Assembly: GCF_000002235.5 (NCBI RefSeq)
Contig: NW_022145609.1
Location: 31,969,301 to 32,033,300, forward strand
Direction of reading: 5' to 3'
Length of the DNA: 64,000 nucleotides
Source: Strongylocentrotus purpuratus
Taxonomy: Eukaryota; Echinodermata; Echinoidea; Camarodonta; Strongylocentrotidae
Part shown: one piece after another, positions 1 through 10,074 of the stretch
How the letters are laid out: every line of letters starts with the position of its first letter
Position numbering within the stretch: the stretch's first letter is position 1
Notes under the pieces: model-generated
Told to the model about the DNA's origin: nothing
The model's database searches: none
What the model saw: the letters and a program-made list of their open reading frames with translations, nothing else
Position numbers and translations under genes: made by a program

Positions 1-105
1 GTGCAGCGGTTTGCAGTGAAAGTGAAACCTGTGAGAAAGTGTACTACCGGCCCGGGCCCAGATGTCTGGAAATTGAGCATTACGTGTCGATACGTAGAGG
101 AATAA
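1..105 (+). CDS. Possible 3' end of an exon, unidentified
   Basis: An open frame runs from the first base of the window for 34 codons to a TAA that lies inside an AATAAA hexamer at 101-106. A stop followed at once by a polyadenylation signal would suit the last exon of a plus-strand gene lying mostly outside the window. The peptide (starting VQRFAVKVKPVRKC) matches no family I know. Chance is a real alternative for so short a frame. Confidence 0.15.
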   Translation: MQRFAVKVKPVRKCTTGPGPDVWKLSITCRYVEE

Positions 106-431
106 AGCAGTGACTTGTGTCACAAACATGTAACCTTAAACAAGTCGTTTCTATAGTCTTTAGACATCAAATTTATCTTATAGGCTACCGCGTATACAGA
201 AATCTTTATCTGGAAATAATCGGTTAGACCTGTAAATGGTAAACAAAATTCTTTCCCCACAGGCTGTTCAAAGAAGTTTGTAGTATATGTGTTGCACATG
301 CATACATTATCAACCATTCATTTTGTTCTTTATTCATTTTCTCATTTATTTGTAGGCATCCTTTTTTAACATCTTTCGTCAAAGAAGTGGATTCAAAGCA
401 CATTGTGGCCTCAGTATATTGATGTGAAACC

Positions 432-3250
432 ATGCAGAAAATGCTACTCTCTCTCAACCTTGTGGATGTTCCCTACTTCCCTAAGGATCAGCAGCCTCTT
501 GAAACAGTTGAAGCCATTATCGGTAAATGTGTACATGTACTTGTATTATTTCTGTACATTTATTTGTCATATTGTGCATGATCACTGAGACACTGACCAA
601 TTAGACACTACATAATGGTTCATTTCATTTGAAAGGCTTATTTCAGTTATTTGTCATGAGTTTCAAATATATTTATAATTCAATTAATTTTAGATCACTA
701 AAACCTGCAGGTACAATAACCGACAATATTATGTGAGTTTCAAACAGTGTTTTTTTACCCTTCAGCATAGGTCAAGGAGCTTTCATTCTACCCTCATCAG
801 CAAACTACAGGAATGCCAGTTTTCAGGCAATAGCCTGAATTCAGGCCCTGGCAAGTTATTTTCATACCATAGTTTAGGTTTTTTGTGTACAAGCTAGCAC
901 ATTCTAGGTGATTTTTCAGGCCCTCTGATCAATTCTAACTGGCATCCCTGAAACTACAATTGTATTGATAATTTACCAAACAAAATCCTGAATCACGTTT
1001 TGCATTGCCCACAAATGTTTAAAATCCAAAGGTGTGTTGACTTTATGTTTGTGAGCAATGAGAAATTATTTCTGATAAAACTTACCAAGCAGTACTTTTC
1101 TGACATAATTCATTATTTAATTCATTGTTTACGTTCCAGTTTTAAAATATATAAAAGTTTGTCTTAAATTGTATTCCTTTCTTTTTGCTTTATTCATGCA
1201 CTAGAATTCCTTGCGTCTATGTTTTCTGGATCTGAAAGCAAAGCATAATGCCAGAGATTCCACCCAAAAGCTAACCCATGAGTCCAAGCTGAAGAGGAAT
1301 ATTTCCAAATCGATGGCTCCACTAATCCGATTGGTGAGTCATGGCCCTCATCAGCAAACTACAATTGTATTGATAATTTACCAAACAAAATCCTGAATCA
1401 CGTTTTGCATTGCCCACAAATGTTTAAAATCCAAAGGTGTGTTGACTTTATGTTTGTGAGCAATAAGAAATTATTTCTGATAAATCTTACCAAGCAGTAC
1501 TTTTCTGACATAATTCATTATTTAATTCATTGTTTACGTTCCAGTTTTCAAATTGTATTCCTTTCTTTTTGCTTTATTCATGCACTAGAATTCCTTGCGT
1601 CTATGTTCCCTGGATCTGAAAGCAGTGCATAATGCCAGAGATTCCACCCAAAAGCTAACCCATGAGTCCAAGCTGAAGAGGAATATGTCCAAAATTACAT
1701 GTAGATCTACACTCACCCGATAGTTAAACTGCTAGAAAAAAGGTTTTTTTTTCACTTCATTATAATTTATAGAGAGAGATTGGGGGAGGGGGAGAGGTGA
1801 GGTGTAGCCACAAACCTGAATGGCTAAGCTGTGGAACTGAAATTCCCATTCATGTCACTTACAATTTTAATGAATTACAGGGTGTACGAACTGACATAAT
1901 AACAGTTTGAGTAAAAGATTCCAGTATTTTGCATATATTTGTAATTACTATTTATGAGGTTGACCTGTTTCATAATGCTTAAATGTAGTAGACTTGATAT
2001 GCTCAGTCTCATGCTCACCCCCACCCCCCATCCGCTTCTTATCAGTTCTTAAAACCTGTTGCAAATTATATATAAGTTGGTAATAGAGAAAAATTGAGTG
2101 AGTTAAATACAATACAAATCGATTCCATTATTAAGCAACTAAGACTTGTTCAGATACGGAACGTGAACCGCCAACAATTTTCGAAAATGATGCAGTTTGG
2201 TTTTATGTGTAAAGCGAATGGCAACAAGTCTTTGTATGTTTTGGACTGCGCATATTCAGTGAGCTTTTTTTTAAAAATAATATACAGAAATGTAAAGCAT
2301 ATTGAACTCTATGTCAACATTAAAAAAACTCTGAGATTTTGTTTTGCAGCATCATATCTGAACGAGCCTTAAAGGGACTTGGTAACATTGTTCATATGAG
2401 AGAAAATGATGCTAAGGTATTGACTTCAATGCTATACTGTATGTACACTTAAAGATAATCTGAACATTTGAGTTAAAAATAGACCACTATTGATGATTAA
2501 AATTGGGAAAACTGATCTAATCCATTCCTTAATTCTCCCAACTATATTTTTATAATTTGATTAAATTGAAGTGAGTGTAAATCATCACAAAGCAACGAAT
2601 TAGCTCCAATACCTTTTCCAAATTTAGGCGTTGAAAGATTTTTAAAGGCCTGTTTTATATCTTATTTTCATGGAAAAACGGTTGGGGAAAATTGAAAATT
2701 TTGTTGGGAGAATTAACTGTTAAAGAGTGACACACAGTAGCGCCTTCAATGAAAACCATAAATACCTTGTGGTTTGAAAAAAAATTGGTAGTTAAAAGTA
2801 TAAAATTCTTGGATTGTATCTGTGATTTTGAAAGCACAATATGGCTTACCTACATGTATATTGAATTTGCTGTTAAAATTTAAGTTAAATTTTAATTCTT
2901 TTGTGAAACTCCTGGGACTTGCCAAATGAATGTTGTGACATTAGCAATGGAATATATCTCTTTGTGCTAAACTTTTTCAGCATGTTTGCTATTTTATCTT
3001 AAACTGGGAAATACCTTCTGAATAATTATTCCACCGTCACCTTGGAATTGCCCAACTGAGCCAATCGTACTGGCGGGAATGTTATCTGATATAAATTGTA
3101 TTTTATACTTGAACTTCAGCTTCTGTATTTGCAACAAAACTAATTTTTTGATATTTATAAAGATGAATGTTGCCACTAATGCCTTTTCTTATATTTAAGT
3201 CATGTGCCCGTAAGAAGCAGGTTTCTAGCACAGAGAATAGGTACAGTTGA
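432..3250 (+). CDS. Putative small multi-exon gene, function unknown
   Basis: Exon-like pieces lie in order. A (385-522) follows a TTTCGTCAAAG acceptor and has an ATG at 432 reading MQKMLLSLNLVDVPYFPKD and on to VEAII, with a donor CG|GTAAAT. B (1205-1248) joins A in phase 1 and ends in a stop (EFLASMFSGSESKA), giving a 44-residue product. B' (1589-1632) is a duplicate of B reading EFLASMFPGSESSA. C (2350-2416, ISERALKGLGNIVHMREN core) has a strong TTTTGCAG acceptor and a GTATTG donor. D (3200-3250) is in phase with C and ends in TGA (SCARKKQVSSTENRYS). A and C are not in phase, so C+D need a further exon or belong to another transcript. I recognise no domain. The splice sites are better evidence than the short frames. 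Confidence 0.3.
951..1695 (+). repeat. Tandem duplication, unit 405 bp
   Basis: Bases 951-1355 are repeated directly at 1356-1695 with very few differences. The unit contains the putative exon B with its intronic flank, so the second copy carries B' at 1589-1632. An ATATATAAAAG segment near 1,150 is present only in the first copy. The second copy stops matching after about 1,690. Confidence 0.85.
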
Positions 3251-3259
3251 GCTGATTTC

Positions 3260-3830
3260 TGCACAGTTTTCTAATATGCTGTATCGCCAAATGTGAACAT
3301 CATGGTTTTGACGGGCAAGCAACCATCATCAGAAAACTCTGCAGGTATCAGTGAAGCTCTCCCTGTTCCCCTTGCTGCCAACTTGTTCGTTTTGAGTGTA
3401 AGAAATAACTTAGCTAAGCCATGTGTTTATCATTTGTGCCATTTTTCTCCTGTGTGTGATTTAGATTGTATAGTTTTATACTTTATACTGAATTCTTGCC
3501 ATGAACTTAGATATTCCCCTTGTATGTAACAAGAATTGATCTCATGCTCAGAAATTCTTTCCAACAACCTTTTGTTTTATGTGATAGTCTTTATCTGCAT
3601 TAAAATCTTGGGGTTGTCAGGAGCGGTTTTGCAGCATGGAGACGAGGTAGAGCTGCACTGATGAATGCCTAGCTTTCCACTATGCTGTTTTGCTGAATAT
3701 GAGGAACTTCCCCAGTGTGCTGTTTGCTTGTCTACTAAAATACTGCGGGTATCAGTATAGCTTTACCTAGTCTCTATGCTGCTAACCTGCTTCCCACAAC
3801 CGTAAGACTTATAAGTTTAGCCAATATGTC
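3260..3830. repeat. Old degenerate tandem duplication, unit about 390 bp
   Basis: The stretch starting ATGCTGTATCGCC near 3,277 resembles the one starting ATGCTGTTTTGCTG near 3,681. Shared landmarks in the same order include GGTATCAGT, a CTGCTAACCTGCTT-like block and TTAGCCA. Divergence is high, so this duplication is much older than the one at 951-1695. It may be 3' UTR or intron. Confidence 0.4.
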
Positions 3831-4284
3831 ATAGTTTCTTGTAGCACAATTTATAACGAAACAGATATCTTTGTGATGGCCTGTTAACTTTCTTAAAATA
3901 AATTATGAGACTGACAGAAATACACTAGGTATTTATACAGCATGTTTTGGAAGAAGTGTCAGGATAGTGATGAAAAGATTTTGTACCAATGGAAAACAAA
4001 GTTAGATAGAATAAGAAGGTATAGAAATACGTATTTTATATTTTTGTTATCCATTTTCATACCATATACGTGTACATTAAAAATATGAAAATTACTTTCT
4101 GTTTGGCATGTATATATATATTATGTGATGCAATATTTGTTGCTTTGATTTTACTGTGTGATTGTTCAGAATGTGTACATGAAGTGACTTTTACACTTTC
4201 TTCCTTGATCAGGTGGTCGTATAGATGTTATTTAGAGGACAACAAAGACGTAAAGATCATGTAAGGATAAAAGGTACATCGAAA

Positions 4285-5088
4285 TGACCAGTAAGGTGTA
4301 AATATCACGTCAAAATTTGATGTCCATACAACGTATACAGGTCTTTCTTGGGTGAAAGTTGACGTCTTAAAGACGTCTTTATTTAACCAATAAGACCTAA
4401 AAAGAAAATATGACGTCCATACAACGTCTTTATATGGTACAAGTTGACGTCTTAAAGACGTCTTTCTTTGACTAATAAGACGTTAAAATCACGACAAAAT
4501 ATGACGTCCATACGACGTCTTACTATGGTACATGTTGACGTCTTAAAGACGTCTTTCTTTAACTAATAAGACGTAAAAATCACGTCAAAATATGACGTCC
4601 TCGTGACGACGTGCGCGGGTGCAAAATCAAGTCTTTTTGACGTCGTGTTATGTCGTCTTAAAGACGTCTTTCTTTAACTAAAAGACGTAAATATGACGTC
4701 CATATGACGTCTTCCTATAGTACAACTTGACGTCTTAAAGACGTCTTTCTTTGACTAATAAGACGTAAAAATCACGTCAAAATATGACGTCCTCGTGACG
4801 ACGTGCGCGGGTGCAAAATCAAGTCTTTTTGACGTCGTGTTATGTCGTCTTAAAGACGTCTTTCTTTAACTAAAAGACGTAAATATGACGTCCATATGAC
4901 GTCTTCCTATAGTACAAGTTGACGTCTTAAAGACGTCTTTCTTTGACTAATAAGACGTAAAAATCACGTCAAAATATGACGTCCTCGTGACGACGTGCGC
5001 GGGTGCAAAATCATGTCTTTTTGACGTCGTGTTATGTCGTCTTAAAGACGTAGTACAAGACGTAAATATGACGTGATATTTACCAGTC
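4285..5088. mobile_element. Inverted-repeat element filled with a GACGTC-rich satellite
   Basis: The ends are inverted copies of each other: ACCAGTAAGGTGTAAATATC at the left and, on the opposite strand, ACTGGTAAATATCACGTC at the right. Everything between is tandem repeat built from TTGACGTCTTAAAGACGTC and AATAAGACGTAAAAATCACG blocks. About 25 GACGTC hexamers fall in 800 bp. From 4,600 to 5,000 a higher-order unit of 192 bp is visible: the TCGTGACGACGTGCGCGGGT block recurs at 4,601, 4,793 and 4,985. There is no open reading frame. Best read as a non-autonomous DNA transposon whose interior has expanded as a satellite. Confidence 0.8.
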
Positions 5089-5497
5089 TCTGCTATCAGG
5101 GATGTAGCATATGAGTACGACAACCTAACGACCCACCCCGAAAAACACCATTATATATATATATATATATATTTCTCTTATCCTCAAGCGAGATTTTTAT
5201 TTCCATAATAGCAATACATATTTACATTAATAACTTAATGATTGAGTGAAACATAACATAGGCTAAAATTAAAGTACATTCAACAATTCTTCCAGCTTAG
5301 TATAATTTTCTTTCCTAACACATTCATATCTTAAAAATAATTTTAGCAACGACTTGAATTAAAAAAAAAGTATGTGGGTAGTAAACAGAACCATTAACAA
5401 TCTTCTTAACGTAACACTTATAAATTGCATATTGCAAGTAATTTAAAATAATATTCAGAAGTGAATATTTCTTGTTTCCAATATCCTTACCTACAAC

Positions 5498-5729
5498 CAG
5501 GGGCGTACGAAGGATTTTTTAATAAGCTTTGGCATTTCATTAAAATATTAGAGAAAAAGACGATTCGTTGTACCGATTTTTACTCTTTTCTTTTCTTTCC
5601 CTTTCCCTCTCTTTTTTCCCCTCCCCCTTTTTTCTTTTTTTACCGACGGCAGCGCAATTTTACCGACAATATCCTCACAGGTGGGGTGTCGCACCCCCAA
5701 TACCCCCCCCCTCTTTGGAGACGCCCCTG
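5498..5729. mobile_element. MITE, CAGGGGCGT family
   Basis: Starts CAGGGGCGTACG and ends ACGCCCCTG, giving short perfect terminal inverted repeats. The interior is pyrimidine-rich and has no credible gene. A CAGGGG start is common in hAT-type non-autonomous elements, but I see no clear 8-bp target duplication. A related CAGGGGCGGATCC end lies at 27,573. Confidence 0.55.
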
Positions 5730-6151
5730 CTTGCACTACAAAACATTAAATCAAACATTATACGTAAGTAGACGTCATCATTGTATATCTTTAGGGTATA
5801 TCATAATAATAGGCCCGTTCACACACAACAATAGGGGGGGGGGGGTAGTGCACGTACGTCAAGAAAATTGAAGAAAAAATAATCCTCCCAAAATGGCACA
5901 GGCATAATATATAAAAAGATTTTCCATACACATACAACAATCCATAAACAGTAATGAGTGGGAAATTCAATTTTAGATATATCATAAACATCTACATGTA
6001 GTACCGGATGCGTGGGATCGGGCCTATGGACCAATGGAGACATTGAAAAATATAGACCAGCTGTATAGATCATGAGCAGTCTGGTCCTGAAAGCAGAGTT
6101 AACAGGCACTTAGTTTCTTCCCCCCCCCTGAAAATTTGCAAATCGCTCAAT

Positions 6152-6193
<42 letters not shown>

Positions 6194-8805
6194 AGTAGTG
6201 AGCACTATTTTTTCCCCCCCTAGAAAATTAAAAAATCGCACCCCCTTGAGCACCATGGGGCCCCGTCTCCAAATAAAGGTAACATTAACACTTTTTTTCT
6301 TCTTCCCAGGGGTTGGGGTCCAGGCTCCCTACCTCGCATTTCCCTTATGGAGCGTTTGGGAGGGCAGGTGGGAGTGGGAAAAGGGAAAATAGCCCAATTG
6401 ATAGGAAGATTATCTTTGTATTCTGCCTTCTCCCCAATAGAGAACAAAAATGAGAAAGCCTAGAGGGGTAGCGGTACTCCCAAAATCATCTTCCTATGAT
6501 GAGGGGAGGGAGAATGTGAGAGACGAAGAGAGAGAGAGAGAGAGAGATAGAGAAAGATCAAAAAATGGGAAGGAGGGGGGGGGGGGGGTGGAAGTAATCA
6601 AACATAAAATACTCGATACCAAAAAAGCATAATTTTTTAACAGAACCCCCCCCCCCCCCCCCCCCGAAAAAAGGTAAACTCATATTTGCCATTTGCATCA
6701 GTGTATTGTCCACACATGGTACATGCAGGTACAGTGGGATGGGAACATTGAATTCGAGAACAAGAAAGACATACAGCGATGCGGGCAGTCCTCTTCATCC
6801 CCATCCTAGAAGTGCTTAACCCCCCCCCCCCCGGGTCTATCTTTTGTCATTTTCTTTCACACTGATACACATTGATACGCACACATAACTCTAACCCTAT
6901 ACATTTGACCAAATATATCTGGAGAAAAATGCTGTTGGAGACAATGTTGGATCACCCCCAGCCCTCACTTCTTAGTTATTCCCCTTCCCTTAACATCCCT
7001 CAACTCCTCAAGGACTCATCGATTCAAGAACACAAATACTATTTAACAGTGAGTTGTATGATCAATTGTTTATTTCTTTACAATACATGAAGTACAAACT
7101 GCTCTATGATAGCTAGATGCAAGTAAGCAGAATTTTTAAATCATATTTTTTTTAAAAACGAGCTGATATATGTATATAACGCTGCCTGGTACATCTTTTA
7201 CCTTTAATATTCATTTCCCTAAACATGTATGTTCATTTTCTGTTTTTGTGTGAATCATCTTATTTGAATGTATATCGTATAGGTCGATAAAACACAACTC
7301 ATATATGCACATAGGAAGAAAAAAAATGTTTGAAAAAGTCACCTTTTTGTATTACTCAAATACATCTTGTATGTTTTTACAAACTATGAAGTTATCAAAT
7401 ATGCAATAAGTAGAAATATGCTACAATCACTAGAAAATATACACCAAATCCATGTCATATTGACCACAATTCAGTAGTACAATATTTGAAGATTGAAACA
7501 TATTTTTACATGAAATTAATCAATTAATCCTGTATATGAAATAATTTTGATAATAATCTTATTTAAGCTAAGATTTCAATGGCAAACAGGGTTTTGATAA
7601 GAATGAATATATATATATATCCTTAAGCAGCATCACCAGAAATTAAGGCTTTAAACATTTGCAATGAGCAAGATACTATACAATTACTTTACATTTATCA
7701 CAAGGTGATCTCTACTTTTTCACAATGACACAGCCACAGCATTCCTTCAGGGCCCCTCTTGAAAATTTAGTTGTATTGCACTTAAAGAGATCTGTATGCA
7801 GAATTAAAACAATGCATCGATACTATCTAGTTGTACTTCAGATAAGGCATTTCTATTGGCATCACGATGTTCAGACACGGAAGGAAACTCAAGGAAATTC
7901 AATTTACAGGTGCTTTGAGATTCTTTGAGATTTGGGCCAGAAAACATGCTCTTCTTGCAATTAGATCTGCTTCCCCCGAATTTAATGTCATGTTTTTCTT
8001 GTCTGAGAATTTTACGGTAATCATCTTCAGTATTCTTATTTACATATATGATTATATATAACAAGATATATACATTTTTCCTACAGTATTCACGAATAAA
8101 ATACACATGTATATGAAACATAAAATGATACCATTTCCGAATTTAAATCATGTCTTTCATAATTGATTCCTACTCTTGGCTTTCACATTATTTTACCTTC
8201 ATCTTAATACGAGTCAATGGGATTATGGGATAATTATCCACAGAAAGGTTACTCTCCGACGATTGCAACACACACACCAAAGCATTTAGAAAGCTGCTAG
8301 CTGGTTTAGAATTCTGACAATGACGAAAAACATTTTTTTAAGGAATCAAACCGAATCCAAGACAAAGACGTTTTTTGACACATTGTATCTGCCATGTGAC
8401 TCTGACCCCCCCCCCCCCCCCCCAGAAAAAGACAAAAACAACTCAAAGTAAAGCAAAATGTGTGGGGTACACAAGACAGCTTGTCGTTCAAGTACATGAT
8501 GTACATCCACGTATATTTCCTTTTCAGTGTTCTTTCTTACTGCAGGTTTTCTTTGGCTCTTTATATTTACAGTTCACAAAACAAGCATTTCTTTTACTGC
8601 TGGAAATTTTTCGAAGATTACATTTGACAAAGTTTTTCCATCACCAGAACCGGAGCTCCTTTCTAAATGTACATCTACATTTTTCTCTGAACGACATCAT
8701 TGCAGCTTGCCTCATGCACAAGTCTCAGATCATGTAATACACAGAACAGTATTTTTTTTCCATGTTCCATGTTCATGTACACACTCCTCCGACTAACAGG
8801 TGATT
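5730..8805. other. Gene-free stretch with homopolymer and simple repeats
   Basis: I find no credible exon. It holds a run of 41 G at 6,152-6,192 and shorter G or C runs near 5,824, 6,121, 6,577, 6,647, 6,823 and 8,407. There is also an (AG)n tract at 6,530-6,548 and a short (TA)n near 7,607. The repeat at 6,121-6,150 (C-run, TGAAAATTTGCAAATCGC) recurs loosely at 6,216-6,245. Some of this lies just downstream of CLCC1, beyond its predicted poly(A) site. Confidence 0.6.
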
Positions 8806-8990
8806 TATGATAATAATAATAATAATAATAACAATAATAATAGGTCTCTTTATATCGTGCAGCTACTACATGAATATACTCTACTGCACTTAATACAAAG
8901 TATCATATTATTAGCCCAGTCCTGCTGAAGGACGTTAGTGTCACGGCCGGACTCTAACTGCCAACCATTGCCTTGCCACTTTATCTTGAT
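8806..8990 (-). repeat. Truncated tRNA-derived SINE
   Basis: Reading on the minus strand, a fragment of the tRNA-related part (GGCAGTTAGAGTCCGGCCGT, then a GACACTAACGTCC block) is followed by unmatched sequence and an ATT-type tail at 8,808-8,842. The layout matches the fuller copies at 12,942-13,222 and 14,191-14,446, but the head is incomplete. Confidence 0.6.
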
Positions 8991-9147
8991 TCATCACAAA
9001 TCAAAAAAAACTCTCTTAACCTTTTAACAAATTTCCTTTTCACTGATATGAGTCTCTTATTGTTATGCTTTTATTAGAACCAACATGTTGTCTGGGTAGA
9101 TTTCTCCTGTAAGTTTAATTACAAGATTTGTACTAGGGGGATGCACA

Positions 9148-10074
9148 TTACTTCTCAGTCTGTAGCACCACAAAATCATCTTCAAAATCCTCTTCCACCT
9201 GTTCAGCCCTGACTTCCTCTGGTGCTAGCCCTGGAGGCTGCTCACCGCTTAAACCAAAGCTGCTGGTGGAGATGAAGTCGTAGGTGGCACTGTTGGTGTT
9301 TTCTGGCGACTGACTGATGACCGAGATGTCATCTGGACTACCTATGGAGGATGGTGTGGTGTATCCAGTGGGTATATTGGATGATGCGGTGGTTTCCTCA
9401 TCAGCAGCATAAGCCTGGTCTCCTGCAGAGGTATCCCTTGAGAAGGAGACACTTGCCACCTGGTCTGGAAAGGTCGAACCACTCACAGAACCCATCAGGG
9501 ACTCCCCATCTGATTTCTCTGAATAAGGATGGCTGACCAGAGCACCGGAATCGCTGTCGCCAATGGACGTGGTCCTATCTACTGGAGTCTTCTGTCTGGA
9601 GGGTCTACTATCACCAAAGTCTCTTGGCCTAGGTTTTGATTGGACCGTTTCTATCGAGTCTGAGCTGCTTGTATCGGCATCATTCCCATGTGCAGGTCGC
9701 TGGAAGGTTTGTCCGGGAGGTCTGGTCTTTGGTCTAACTGCAGGACCCAAGCCACTTTGTCCTGCTTCGTGGTCCCTCTCCAATGGCTGTACTGAGTCGT
9801 CATCCACTTCCTTGACACCCGGGAAAAGTTCTTGGCCTTCTTCATCCTCATCCCTATCAACACCCCTCTGATCATGGGTGCGACCCCCTACCGCTCCTCG
9901 GGGTCGGTGTTGGTTCCCAGGGGGTGGCTTTTTGGGAGAACCCCGCTGCTTGGAAGGTTTCTTTTTCTCTTCTCTAGCTACAGGTAGAGTTGGTGGAAGG
10001 ATGTTTTCGATTCTGTCTCCTTCTCTGTAACCATCTCCAGGATGAGGGTCCTCCTCTCCAATGTGCTCAGCAAT
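9148..10074 (-). CDS. CLCC1: CLCC1 last coding exon (long acidic C-tail)
   Basis: 308 codons and a TAA. It starts IAEHIGEEDPHPGDGYREGD, runs through basic and Pro-rich, then Ser/Thr/Asp-rich sequence, and ends EEDFEDDFVVLQTEK. Low complexity predicts a disordered cytosolic tail, longer than in vertebrates. The acceptor is TACTTCAAG, with only a short pyrimidine tract. Confidence 0.82.
   Translation of the reverse strand: MAEHIGEEDPHPGDGYREGDRIENILPPTLPVAREEKKKPSKQRGSPKKPPPGNQHRPRGAVGGRTHDQRGVDRDEDEEGQELFPGVKEVDDDSVQPLERDHEAGQSGLGPAVRPKTRPPGQTFQRPAHGNDADTSSSDSIETVQSKPRPRDFGDSRPSRQKTPVDRTTSIGDSDSGALVSHPYSEKSDGESLMGSVSGSTFPDQVASVSFSRDTSAGDQAYAADEETTASSNIPTGYTTPSSIGSPDDISVISQSPENTNSATYDFISTSSFGLSGEQPPGLAPEEVRAEQVEEDFEDDFVVLQTEK

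Noticed and set aside
2655-3176. Minus-strand frames of 60 codons in the 2.6-3.2 kb interval.
   Set aside because: AT-rich chance frames overlapping the putative intron of the plus-strand locus.
4285-5088. CRISPR-like array because of regular repeats.
   Set aside because: No spacer variation between units; the genome is eukaryotic and the repeats are contiguous satellite units with inverted transposon-like ends.
6150-6392. Poly-glycine frame over the 41-base G run.
   Set aside because: Product of a homopolymer; no splice sites, no domain.
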